NCBI RefSeq assembly: GCF_902499335.1
Contig: NZ_CABVQK010000010.1
Coordinates: 1 to 64,000 of the forward strand
Direction: 5' to 3'
Length of the DNA stretch: 64,000 nucleotides
Source: Burkholderia lata
GTDB taxonomy: Bacteria; Pseudomonadota; Gammaproteobacteria; Burkholderiales; Burkholderiaceae
Within the stretch, counting starts at the first letter, position 1. Every line of letters starts with the position of its first letter. A program made the position numbers and the translations under genes. Positions 1 through 7,182 of this stretch are shown in pieces. The notes beneath the pieces are model-generated. The model made no database searches, was not told where the DNA came from, and saw only the letters and a program-made list of their open reading frames with translations.

Positions 1-108
1 AATAGATGTACTACGCTGTCTCAGGGTGGGTCAGATTTAGATGAAATCGGTGGGTTAAGACTCGGTGGAAATCAACAGATGGAGGTCCCCGATGTTGACG
101 GCGAGCGA

Positions 109-1017
109 CTAAATGTCGTCGTCGAGGTCATGCTGTTCAGTTGGTTCCGACACTGGTTTTTGAGTTTTGGACTTTCCTGCGCGCGCAGGAATGCAATCGC
201 CTTTTTTTACGACGACTTTTCCCGCATGGAGGCCTTGCGTTTCGAGTTCGCATTTGGGCCAGCCGGTCACGAGCTTGACAGCCGCGAGAGCAGGAAGCAA
301 CACGTCGAGCCACTTGCTTTGCTGCATTCCCTGCCGTCCCGCCAGCGGCAGCAACGTCTCCGGAAGCATGGGGTAAGGGGTTGACCACGTCGAGAAAAGA
401 GCGTGCAAGCCTTTCGCGAGGGGGTTGCCGTCAAGGAGCCGCCGCTGTGACCGCCGGAGGACTGTCCACTGATTACCGTCGAACAATCGGGCCAACTCGA
501 CATCGAGCAGAACGTCATAGTCCTCGCCGGCCGCTGTTTTTTTATCGAGGCAATGCATCTTGAGAATGAGCCGGGACTTGCCGGAAAAAAGGCCATGCAC
601 CGAAAACTCGAACTCGGCGCGGTAGAGCCGGTCAAGCGATTCATCCAGAAGCTTCCGGGTCTTGCCGCCAGCGCTGCGGCCGAGCGCCCTCAGCAATTCG
701 GCGCGACGGAAGGCGACGTGGGACTCGCGGAACATTTCGTGGCCGTCCGCAAATACACGCCTCAGAAGCTCATAGAAGACATCGGCGTCGCCCTGGTCGA
801 GTTGGTGGCCGGCCGTCTGGAAGACCTCGATATCGCTCGTCGATGGCAACCGGGTTCGTTCGCGATACAGGGGCCGCTCGGCGTGGCTGCGGTAGAACCG
901 CGTACTGAAGATTGCGCTGCGCGCGAGGGCGTGCGCCGTCACGAGGTTATTGTTCAATCCGTGCTTGAGTGGCAGCTTTGGCCATCTCACCGGGCTGGCG
1001 TTCGGAAGTGCGGTCAT
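109..1017 (-). CDS. TrfA-like plasmid replication initiator protein
   Basis: This 302-residue protein resembles TrfA, the IncP-plasmid initiator that binds iterons and opens the origin. Seen: an N-terminal RSAIF segment (about residues 34-38), GHQLDQGDADVF (about 71-82), a helix-rich centre with LLRALGR and SLDRLYRAEFEF, then QWTVLRRSQRR and NPLAKGLHALF, in the order expected of the TrfA family. The ATG at 1017 follows a weak AGAG. Iteron-like repeats lie 80-140 bp upstream of the start, where an initiator would bind. An initiator inside a tRNA-integrated element suggests an element that can replicate after excision or that derives from a plasmid. The family assignment is by eye. Confidence 0.75.
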   Translation of the reverse strand: MTALPNASPVRWPKLPLKHGLNNNLVTAHALARSAIFSTRFYRSHAERPLYRERTRLPSTSDIEVFQTAGHQLDQGDADVFYELLRRVFADGHEMFRESHVAFRRAELLRALGRSAGGKTRKLLDESLDRLYRAEFEFSVHGLFSGKSRLILKMHCLDKKTAAGEDYDVLLDVELARLFDGNQWTVLRRSQRRLLDGNPLAKGLHALFSTWSTPYPMLPETLLPLAGRQGMQQSKWLDVLLPALAAVKLVTGWPKCELETQGLHAGKVVVKKGDCIPARAGKSKTQKPVSEPTEQHDLDDDI

Positions 1018-1098
1018 TGCATCTCTATCGTCTCGTCACGTGGCCGCCCGACGGACGGCAGGAAGTATAGGCGAGGAGTAGCTCATGCCGGCCATGCA

Positions 1099-1153
1099 GG
1101 GACTTGCGGATAACGCGGCGGGGACTTGCGGATGAAATGTGGGGACTTGCGGA
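1099..1153 (+). repeat. Three iteron-like direct repeats (candidate replication origin)
   Basis: The 12-mer GGGACTTGCGGA occurs exactly three times, at 1099-1110, 1121-1132 and 1142-1153, with start-to-start spacing of 22 and 21 bp (two helical turns). They lie just upstream of the minus-strand trfA-like gene. The first repeat runs into TTATCCGCA on the minus strand (1113-1105), one base from a DnaA box. Iterons beside a TrfA-type initiator are the usual layout of a theta-replication origin, and the same repeats could also serve for autorepression. Origin function is inferred. Confidence 0.6.
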
Positions 1154-1645
1154 ACGGCCTGCAGCAAAAACTGCCCGCAAATACTGCGGCTTCTCGCCGG
1201 CTCCGGGAGGGCAATTCATAAACAGGAGAATTTCAATCAAGGCGCTGTGGGGTTAAGGCAGCTCGCTACGCTCGCGGCTGCTGACGCGGCATCTTCGCTC
1301 GCTCCGCAGGTGGATATCATTCCGCCCTCGCGGCACTGGCTTGCCAGGACGGGCGGGATTGCGGAAACGGATGTGCAAATGCTTCCGCCCGTAGCTTCCC
1401 GCGGCTGTCGCTTCCAAGGTGCCGTGCTGGCGCCTGGTAGCAGGAAGGGCGGCCGGTGCGCAGTCCGTTACGGTCGGGGGATGCAGCCGGCTCGTTCAAG
1501 TCATTTGGCAAAATTGGGTGCAGGGACTTATGGCTAATGGCGAGCGCTGTTGGACGGGCAGGGAGTGTGGATGTGTTCGTGGCGGCAGAATTCGTCGGCC
1601 GTCGCTATTTGGTGCGGAAACTGGTTGCGCCCCGCCCCTGTTGCG
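1154..1645. other. Intergenic stretch, no gene recognised
   Basis: Between the iterons and the end of the exported-protein gene, several short frames are open on both strands, but none has a credible start, composition or family signature. The stretch may belong to the origin region. Nothing else is supported. Confidence 0.4.
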
Positions 1646-1990
1646 TTAGAACCTCAGCTTTTGCTGCTTGGATTCGCACACGCCTGTTGCGCGCGCCGGA
1701 TGGTCAAAGCGGCTGATAGCGGTAGCGTACGAAAATTCGCCGCTCGACCGTGACACCCGGAGGATGTCATTCGAGAAGTGCCAGCCCCGGACGACATACT
1801 CGGTGCCTTCCTCGGCGAGCTTCTCGACTGGCACCTCAATCGCCTTGCCCCTCGGGAAATAGCTGGTCGTCGACTCCGCTGCCTTGCAGAGCAGCTGCGT
1901 GGATTCTGCGCAGGGAGCCGCGAGCGAATACAAAAACAAGGCCGCAGCGAAGGAGATTTTTTTGAGCGTCATAGTGCTGTCAAAGAGCAT
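1646..1990 (-). CDS. Small exported protein of unknown function
   Basis: This 114-residue ORF begins with a signal-peptide-like segment: KK at residues 10-11, then a hydrophobic stretch ending in LAAPCAES (about 24-31). The mature part has two further cysteines (one near the start, one in GVCESK near the end) and an even composition. No family is recognised. A second ATG at 1972 may be the true start, because it puts the Lys pair at the very N terminus; neither start has a clear Shine-Dalgarno. It lies inside the tRNA-Pro element, so it is accessory. The operator pair at 2210-2260 lies about 220 bp upstream on the same strand and may control it. Confidence 0.55.
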   Translation of the reverse strand: MLFDSTMTLKKISFAAALFLYSLAAPCAESTQLLCKAAESTTSYFPRGKAIEVPVEKLAEEGTEYVVRGWHFSNDILRVSRSSGEFSYATAISRFDHPARATGVCESKQQKLRF

Positions 1991-2209
1991 TGCGTTTTAA
2001 ATGCCCGAATCCGGCGTAGCGTTGAGAAATGCTCGAGAGCATCCTTGGGCACCAAGTGGCAGAGGGCATCGCGTGACTCGCATCACCGCGGCCGTCGTCG
2101 GGGCGCTCTTTGCGTCGGTGGTTCGTCCTGGCTGCGGAAGTGGTCGTTATGCGAGCCGCGCTCAGATTGGCGAGTCCGTGCGCTCCAATCGGCACACTCG
2201 TGCAAGAAT

Positions 2210-2260
2210 TCTACGAATAACGTAGATGTAGGGCAAGTACGGCTCTTCGAATCTCGTAGG
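2210..2260. promoter_or_regulatory. Two-part operator, copy A
   Basis: A perfect inverted repeat TCTACG-AATAA-CGTAGA lies at 2210-2226. A second site at 2244-2260 reads CCTACG-AGATT-CGAAGA on the minus strand. The same two site types, with nearly the same offset (34 versus 33 bp), occur directly upstream of the XRE gene (3112-3161). This is probably a second target of that regulator. The controlled gene is uncertain: either the minus-strand exported-protein gene or an unrecognised short transcript. Confidence 0.6.
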
Positions 2261-2302
2261 TTAGGAGCGCCGGTTGCCGGCTACCCGGGGCAGCAGGGTG
2301 GG

Positions 2303-2325
2303 TTTTCTCAGATTCGCTGAGAAAA
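2303..2325. terminator. Inverted repeat, possible terminator
   Basis: TTTTCTCA and TGAGAAAA form an 8-bp perfect stem around a 7-nt loop. It lies about 75 bp beyond the stop codon of the minus-strand gene at 2399-2974, so it could end that transcript. The stem is AT-rich and weak. Confidence 0.35.
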
Positions 2326-2398
2326 CGTGAGAAAAAAGTTTCGTGCCGTCGGCGGCGGCTGCCCGGCTGGCAAGCTGGTCAATCTCTCCGCGGTGCGT

Positions 2399-2974
2399 TT
2401 ACGACTCCGGCTCTTCTGCGATGCAGCCGTCGCAGTACACGCGCGACCAATACTTCCGGAACGTGCCGGCACCGCCGCAGCATTCGCAAACGGTTCGCGC
2501 GCGAAGCTCCGCCTTCTCGACCGCGTCACGGATGCGATTACGCGATGGCATGTCAAAGAAGAATCCGAATATCAGTCTGATGTCGAGCAGGCCGTTCGTC
2601 GTTTGAATGCTGCTGCAGAGCGGGAGTACCGGGTACGGGTCGTACGTCTCCAGAAGAGATTTCTCCCGCAGTGCCTGTTCGAGCGACACGAGAAGGGCGG
2701 GCAGGTGTGCCTCCTTGGCCCATAGCGCCTGAATTTCACGCTCAGTCTCGTCCGCGAGTCGGTCAATTACCGAGTACCACCCGGCGCCGCACTGGATGCC
2801 CAGGAGCCCAATGTTCGAAGGGTATGCCTCCGGACAGGTCATGGCCCGGAAGAACAACGGATAAGACGAAGCCAGGCGCTGCTGCAATTCCATCGACATC
2901 CGCGCATGCGGCTCATTGTGGGTCGGCGCAGTAGCTGCAATCGCTGCCGGCCGAGGCGTCCGATGGCCATCCAC
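2399..2974 (-). CDS. Unknown protein with C-terminal Cys4 zinc-binding motif
   Basis: This 191-residue protein has no recognised family. The GTG start at 2974 is supported by a strong GGAGGT six bases upstream. The body is helical with many aromatic residues. The last 30 residues contain C-x-C-C-G-G (about 168-172) followed by YCDGC, a CxxC...CxxC arrangement typical of a small structural zinc site. It is read divergently from the XRE gene, with operator copy B between them, so both could be controlled from that region. It is an accessory gene of the element; roles in DNA binding or element maintenance are guesses. Confidence 0.65.
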   Translation of the reverse strand: MDGHRTPRPAAIAATAPTHNEPHARMSMELQQRLASSYPLFFRAMTCPEAYPSNIGLLGIQCGAGWYSVIDRLADETEREIQALWAKEAHLPALLVSLEQALREKSLLETYDPYPVLPLCSSIQTTNGLLDIRLIFGFFFDMPSRNRIRDAVEKAELRARTVCECCGGAGTFRKYWSRVYCDGCIAEEPES

Positions 2975-3111
2975 AGATGGACCTCCGTATTTTGTTTCGG
3001 GTGGTGCGTGCCCAGCTGAGAACCGGGTATCGCGTCACGCGCGCGGCTTGAACCGTACGGCGCGCTGAGTCGCCACCAAGCGGCTGGGCAGCGCGGAGGG
3101 CGGCGTTAGAT

Positions 3112-3161
3112 TCTACGAATTACGTAGAGAAACGGCAAGGGAATCCTACGATATTCGCAGG
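3112..3161. promoter_or_regulatory. Two-part operator, copy B, upstream of the XRE gene
   Basis: TCTACG-AATTA-CGTAGA (3112-3128) is a perfect inverted repeat that differs from copy A only in its 5-nt centre. CCTACG-ATATT-CGCAGG (3145-3161) is an imperfect one whose last base touches the ATG at 3162. Binding there would block the start region, which fits autoregulation by the XRE protein. Confidence 0.65.
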
Positions 3162-3497
3162 ATGACGAGAAAGGAGCCCGCCACCCTATTCGGCCGCCGC
3201 CTACGGGCTGCGCGGCAGCGGGCCGATATCCCACAAGACCGGCTGGGCGTCCAGATTGGGCTCGACGAGAGCACTGCCAGTGCTCGCATGAGCCGCTATG
3301 AAACGGGGACGCACGAGCCCCCCTTTGGCATCGCCGTCAAACTGGCGGAGGCGCTTCATCTCCCTGCGGCCTACTTCTATTGCGAAGACGACGAGCTTGC
3401 TGACCTCGTGCTCACGTGGGTGCGCCTGCCCAAGACCGAGCGCAAGCATATCAAGGCCATGATTGACGCCATCCTGGCAGGCAAGCGTAACAAGTAG
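3162..3497 (+). CDS. XRE-family helix-turn-helix transcriptional regulator
   Basis: This is a 111-residue DNA-binding regulator of the Cro/CI (XRE) type. Seen: LRAARQRADIPQDRLG (about 14-29) as the first helices, SRYETGTHEPPFGIAVKLAEAL as the recognition region, then a short C-terminal tail rich in Lys/Arg. No ligand or peptidase domain is present. The ATG abuts the second operator half-site and has no spaced Shine-Dalgarno, so translation may be leaderless or from a very short leader. It is probably the element's master repressor, acting on its own promoter and on the duplicate operator at 2210-2260. It converges on the integrase gene, whose stop codon is 7 bp away. Confidence 0.85.
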   Translation: MTRKEPATLFGRRLRAARQRADIPQDRLGVQIGLDESTASARMSRYETGTHEPPFGIAVKLAEALHLPAAYFYCEDDELADLVLTWVRLPKTERKHIKAMIDAILAGKRNK

Positions 3498-3503
3498 TGG
3501 CCG

Positions 3504-5228
3504 TCACGCGACCCGGCGGGCAAAGTCGACGCGGATGACGTTCCCGGCCGAGCCGGTCGATGTCGTCGATGAGACCGGCTCCTCTGTTTGCTGACAGGCG
3601 CGAGCGTCGAGACTCCCGTGGCTGCTTCTTGAAGACTGCATCGTGTTGGCGACGTCCGAACCGTGTGTTGGCGGCGCGACGTCGTCGGCGAGCGGGGCGG
3701 TTGACGGTGCCGGCGCATGGTCGTCCAGCATCTCCTTGAGCGAGACGGACGCACCCTGTTTGAGCCGAAGCCGGCCACGGTGGAGTGTCGAATCGGGCGA
3801 GTCGACCCGGAAAGCGTCATCGAGCCGCTTGGCAAAGCTTCCCGCGCACAGATGCGCATAGCGCAGCAGCATGCGGGTATCGCGGTGGCCGCTGAAGTGC
3901 TGAAGGTCGACCAGCGAGAACCCGCCGGGCGTGCGGCTGCCGGCCTCGGCGACTCGGGAAATGGCTTCATGGCGCAGGTCATGGATGCGCACCTCGTTGC
4001 CGCCAGTCAGGCCCGCGGCGATGCAAATGCGTTGCCAAGCCTTGCGCAGGCCGTCGACGCCGATTGGGAACACCAGTTCGCTGGCGCGCGGCAGCCGGCG
4101 CAGCAGTTCGACGAGGTCGCTGCGAAGAGGCAGGGTGCGGGGCCGGCCATTCTTGGTTTCTGGCAGGAACGCGGCCTGGCCGTCCAGGTTCACGTTCGAC
4201 CAGGTCAGCGTCAGCGTCTCGCTGCGGCGGGCGCCAGTCATCAGCTGGAAGTGGATGAAAGTCTCCAGCATCGGAATGTGCTCGTACGTCTGCTCGGCTT
4301 CCGCCTGGTAGCGCTGCCGAGCGTCCTTGATAACCTGCTTGCGCCGGTACACGGTGGTCGCGCTGTTCGCGTCCTCGCGTTTTGCTGCCATCAGCTGCTC
4401 GAGGCGCAGAGCGATGGAATGCGCGCAGTCCTCCTCGCGGGCGGCGGCCAGCAAGCGCGCCTCCTCGCCATCCTTCAGGCGGCGGTCCCGCTCGTTGTAG
4501 TAGCGGGGCCGGCGTACACCGTCCATCGGGTTCTTGGCGACGTGAATCCGCCAGGTGTCGATGGCGATGTGGCAGACCGCCGAGAAGATGTCGATTTCGC
4601 GGTCCACCGTGCTCGGCTCGACTACCTGGCAGCGCTCTTCGATGTAGTCGCCGAAGTCGTCCGGGACGATGGCGGCGAAGGGCTTGCGGATGAACTTGCT
4701 GGTCTCCGACGGCTGCCCGACGCGAGTGCCCGTGGACCTGCGGATTTTCATGGCCGCGACTGTGGGGCAAGGGTTGGGATGCGCGTCGCGAATCTCGGCG
4801 AGGTCCTGCCGGGGCAAGCCGGCATCCTCCAGCCACGCATTGATTTTGTAGCCGAGGACCTCGAAGCTCTTGTCGCGCGGCGCCTCGTCGCGAAGGTAGC
4901 GAATCAGCAGGTCGGCGAGGGTCGTCTTGTGCCCCTTCGCATAGTCGATGAAAAGCCCCTGGCGCTGCTCGCTCTCGATGCGCTGCTTGATGGCGATGGC
5001 TTCCGCTTCGCTGTGCGCGGTGAGGAACTGGTTCTTGTGCGCGACGCTGCGTGTCCGGACGACATAGTGGTCGTCGAGGCTGGCCAGCCTCGGCTTGAGT
5101 CCCTGCAACTGCAGCGTCTGGACGTAGTGCTGGATAGCTTTGTCGGCGTTGTGGGAAAAGGTCCGGGTCAGGTCGTCGCGGTTGCGGACGGTGACGCGGA
5201 TGCGCGAGCGGTTCTCGATGGACGCCAT
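3504..5228 (-). CDS. Tyrosine recombinase (site-specific integrase)
   Basis: This 574-residue integrase would excise and insert the element at the tRNA-Pro 3' end. The catalytic domain shows the first Arg in GARRSE (about 340), a Lys in ETKNGRPR, HDLRHE (H-x-x-R, about 421), SGHRD and the nucleophile Tyr in LLRYAHL. The N-terminal half carries a probable core-binding domain. A C-terminal tail of roughly 90 residues beyond the catalytic Tyr makes it longer than common phage integrases (about 400). The gene starts 159 bp from the tRNA 3' end and is read away from it, the usual attachment-site-proximal position. An inverted repeat overlaps its Shine-Dalgarno. Confidence 0.92.
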   Translation of the reverse strand: MASIENRSRIRVTVRNRDDLTRTFSHNADKAIQHYVQTLQLQGLKPRLASLDDHYVVRTRSVAHKNQFLTAHSEAEAIAIKQRIESEQRQGLFIDYAKGHKTTLADLLIRYLRDEAPRDKSFEVLGYKINAWLEDAGLPRQDLAEIRDAHPNPCPTVAAMKIRRSTGTRVGQPSETSKFIRKPFAAIVPDDFGDYIEERCQVVEPSTVDREIDIFSAVCHIAIDTWRIHVAKNPMDGVRRPRYYNERDRRLKDGEEARLLAAAREEDCAHSIALRLEQLMAAKREDANSATTVYRRKQVIKDARQRYQAEAEQTYEHIPMLETFIHFQLMTGARRSETLTLTWSNVNLDGQAAFLPETKNGRPRTLPLRSDLVELLRRLPRASELVFPIGVDGLRKAWQRICIAAGLTGGNEVRIHDLRHEAISRVAEAGSRTPGGFSLVDLQHFSGHRDTRMLLRYAHLCAGSFAKRLDDAFRVDSPDSTLHRGRLRLKQGASVSLKEMLDDHAPAPSTAPLADDVAPPTHGSDVANTMQSSRSSHGSLDARACQQTEEPVSSTTSTGSAGNVIRVDFARRVA

Positions 5229-5236
5229 GGCAGCGA

Positions 5237-5255
5237 TGCTCCAAGGTTTGGAGCA
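5237..5255 (-). promoter_or_regulatory. Inverted repeat covering the integrase ribosome-binding site
   Basis: TGCTCCAA and TTGGAGCA form a perfect 8-bp stem with a 3-nt loop. In the minus-strand transcript the second arm contains the GGAG that lies 11 nt before the integrase ATG, so the hairpin could hide the ribosome-binding site. It could equally be an operator. Confidence 0.45.
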
Positions 5256-5299
5256 ACGTATAGGCGTAAGGCAGGGGGATGTTTCGCGATTTGTAGCGA

Positions 5300-5330
5300 A
5301 GTGGCGGAGATTGCCACTGATTTGCCACTG
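5300..5330. repeat. Direct and inverted repeats, candidate recombinase arm sites
   Basis: TTGCCACTG occurs at 5311-5319 and again at 5322-5330 (11-bp period). An inverted AGTGGC lies at 5300-5305. They sit between the integrase start and the tRNA, where arm-type sites or excisionase sites are usually found. Function is inferred. Confidence 0.4.
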
Positions 5331-5344
5331 CGGACCCTGGAAAC

Positions 5345-5375
5345 AAAAACAGCGGACATCTAGTCCGCTGTTTTT
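5345..5375. terminator. Bidirectional intrinsic terminator after tRNA-Pro
   Basis: The 13-nt arms at 5345-5357 and 5363-5375 pair perfectly around ATCTA and are flanked by A5 and T5, so the hairpin works on either strand. It lies 11 bp past the tRNA 3' end and separates tRNA transcription from the integrase gene. Confidence 0.85.
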
Positions 5376-5386
5376 GCAAGGAAACC

Positions 5387-5463
5387 TGGTCGGGGTGAGA
5401 GGATTCGAACCTCCGGCCTCTACGTCCCGAACGTAGCGCTCTACCAGGCTAAGCTACACCCCG
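5387..5463 (-). tRNA. tRNA-Pro (anticodon CGG)
   Basis: A 77-nt cloverleaf with the 3' CCA encoded (5389-5387). The acceptor stem pairs CGGGGTG with CACCCCG. The anticodon loop TTCGGGA gives CGG, which reads CCG. The T-arm contains GGTTCGAATCC. It starts with C and pairs C1-G72, as bacterial tRNA-Pro does. Its 3' end is the probable attachment site of the element to the left. The gene is intact, so the element brought or restored a full 3' end. Confidence 0.95.
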
Positions 5464-5640
5464 ATTTGGACTCTTCCGATTTCGCAGTCTTCTTCAAGAC
5501 CGCTGCGTCGTCGAGCAAGAACATAACTATAACGACGTTTCTTCAAAAAGGGAAGGCCTTGGAGAAGAAATTTTTCGAGACAGGTGATTTTCCCGTGTCG
5601 AACGTACGTCGCAGCCGTAGCGGCGACGCACGACATGCAC

Positions 5641-6636
5641 TTACGACTGCCGCGACGTCGAGTACGAGCACAACGCGAGCAGGCTTTCCTTGTAGATCGA
5701 ATCGGGGAACGCTGCGATCGCCGCCGCTGCCGCCTGCGCTTCCTGGCGTGCGCATTCGAGTGTGTGATCCAGTGCGCCAGAACGCGTGATCGCTTCGAAA
5801 ATCGTATCGAAGCGATCGGTGCCGCCCTGTTCGATCGCCTCGCGTGCCAGCGCCGATTGTTCGGGCGTGCCGCGTTCGATCAGATAGATGAGCGGCAGCG
5901 TCGGCTTGCCTTCGCGAAGGTCGTCGCCGGCATTCTTGCCCATTGCCTCGACGGTGCCTGCGTAGTCGAGCCAGTCGTCCATGATCTGGAATGCGGTACC
6001 GATCCGGCGGCCGTATTCGGCGGCGGCGGCCTCGGTCGGCGCATCGGCGCCCGCGAGTACCGCGCCCAGACGCGCCGACGCCTCGAACAGCTTGGCCGTC
6101 TTGTAGCGGATCACCTGCATGTAGCGCGTTTCGTCGACGTCCGCGTCGTGCATGTTGAGGAGCTGCAGCACCTCGCCTTCGGAAATGATCGTCGTCGCTT
6201 CGGACAGGATCTCCATCACGCGCATCTTGCCGACGCCGACCATCATCTCGAACGAGCGCGAATAGAGGTAGTCGCCTACCAGCACGCTCGCCGCGTTACC
6301 GAACAGCGCATTGGCGGTCTGGCGGCCGCGGCGCAGTTCGGATTCGTCGACGACGTCGTCATGCAGCAGCGTGGCCGTATGGATGAACTCGACGACGGCG
6401 GCCAGCACGTGCCGTTGATGCGACGTCTCGCCGAGCGCGCCGGCGACGAGCAGCAGCAATGCCGGGCGCAGCCGCTTGCCGCCCGCGCCGATGATGTACT
6501 CGGCGATCTGGTTGATCAGCAGCACATCGGACGCGAGGCTTTGCCGGATAACGCGATTCACCTGCTCCATGTCACTGGTGATCGGAGCGAGCAGATGGGC
6601 GGCGCTGAGGGTGGGGGAGGCGGTGGACGACGACAT
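5641..6636 (-). CDS. ispB: Octaprenyl diphosphate synthase
   Basis: This 331-residue trans-long-chain prenyl diphosphate synthase makes the ubiquinone side chain from isopentenyl diphosphate. Seen: GGKRLRPAL (about 53-61), the first Asp-rich motif in LLHDDVVDES (about 92-101), and the second in FQIMDDWLDYAG (about 215-226). Length matches IspB. It is divergent from rplU, the usual arrangement in proteobacteria. Chain length is taken from homology and context, since the polyprenyl synthases share these motifs. Confidence 0.93.
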   Translation of the reverse strand: MSSSTASPTLSAAHLLAPITSDMEQVNRVIRQSLASDVLLINQIAEYIIGAGGKRLRPALLLLVAGALGETSHQRHVLAAVVEFIHTATLLHDDVVDESELRRGRQTANALFGNAASVLVGDYLYSRSFEMMVGVGKMRVMEILSEATTIISEGEVLQLLNMHDADVDETRYMQVIRYKTAKLFEASARLGAVLAGADAPTEAAAAEYGRRIGTAFQIMDDWLDYAGTVEAMGKNAGDDLREGKPTLPLIYLIERGTPEQSALAREAIEQGGTDRFDTIFEAITRSGALDHTLECARQEAQAAAAAIAAFPDSIYKESLLALCSYSTSRQS

Positions 6637-6762
6637 GATGATGGAATTGGGTGATGCGGCGGATTATAAGTCGAATCCGAGATATCCCGGTTTGTCACAC
6701 GTGCTTCAGCCGCGAATTTGGCCGTTCGGCCGAGGCCCGCGCGGGGCAATCGTCGATCGGTT

Positions 6763-6791
6763 TTGACTTCGGTGCTAACCCCATGTATAAT
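6763..6791 (+). promoter_or_regulatory. Sigma-70 promoter of the rplU operon
   Basis: TTGACT (6763-6768) and a perfect TATAAT (6786-6791) are separated by 17 bp. It lies about 55 bp upstream of the rplU ATG and is the best promoter match in the window. Confidence 0.85.
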
Positions 6792-6797
6792 CACGTG

Positions 6798-6822
6798 TTT
6801 TCCGCGCGTGGTGTGCGGAAAA
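6798..6822 (+). promoter_or_regulatory. Leader hairpin upstream of rplU
   Basis: TTTTCCGC and GCGGAAAA form a perfect 8-bp stem with a 9-nt loop, at the expected transcript start and 24 bp before the rplU ATG. Ribosomal-protein leaders often fold into autoregulatory structures; that role is inferred here. Confidence 0.45.
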
Positions 6823-6846
6823 ATTGGATCCAGAGTGAGGTTCTCA

Positions 6847-7158
6847 ATGTACGCGGTCATAAAAACCGGCGGCAAGCAGTACAAGGTTGCCGTTGGCGAA
6901 AAACTCAAAGTAGAACAGATACCGGCTGACATTGACGCTGAAATCACGCTCGACCAGGTTCTCGCAGTGGGCGAAGGCGAATCGATTAAGTTCGGTACGC
7001 CGCTGGTCAGTGGGGCTTCCGTCAAGGCCACCGTTGTGTCGCACGGTCGTCATGCCAAGGTCACCATCTTCAAGATGCGTCGCCGGAAGCACTACCAAAA
7101 GCACGGCGGCCACCGCCAGAACTACACTGAGCTGCGCATCGACGCGATCAACGCGTAA
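6847..7158 (+). CDS. rplU: 50S ribosomal protein L21
   Basis: A 103-residue protein of the large ribosomal subunit that binds 23S rRNA. It begins MYAVIKTGGKQYKV, the standard L21 opening, and ends with the conserved KMRRRKHYQKHGGHRQ and TELRID segments. The start is fixed by homology and by GAGTGAGG about 7-14 nt upstream. First gene of the rplU-rpmA-obgE run, with a strong promoter 55 bp upstream. Confidence 0.97.
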   Translation: MYAVIKTGGKQYKVAVGEKLKVEQIPADIDAEITLDQVLAVGEGESIKFGTPLVSGASVKATVVSHGRHAKVTIFKMRRRKHYQKHGGHRQNYTELRIDAINA

Positions 7159-7182
7159 GCGCCTCGGTAAAGGAGCAATCAG

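Larger units (their letters stand above)
1991..2398. other. Intergenic stretch between two minus-strand accessory genes
   Basis: About 400 bp without a convincing gene. It holds operator copy A (2210-2260) and the inverted repeat at 2303-2325. A GTG-started 71-codon frame (2195-1980, minus) begins 15 bp from the operator and overlaps the next gene, but its Arg/Ala-rich composition looks non-coding. Confidence 0.4.

Noticed and set aside
1..108. Left attachment repeat matching the tRNA-Pro 3' end
   Set aside because: No match to the tRNA 3' sequence is present in this stretch, so the left boundary must lie outside the window.
1105..1113. Stand-alone DnaA box
   Set aside because: Only one near-match (one mismatch), and it overlaps an iteron, so it is reported only as part of the iteron feature.
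1980..2195. 71-codon GTG-started frame on the minus strand beginning next to operator copy A
   Set aside because: No ribosome-binding site, Arg/Ala/Ser-rich composition typical of out-of-frame GC-rich DNA, and overlap with the better-supported exported-protein gene. It could be real, but I cannot support it.
3717..5363. 548-codon open frame on the plus strand
   Set aside because: Antisense to the integrase, whose catalytic motifs are intact. Long antisense frames are common in GC-rich genes.
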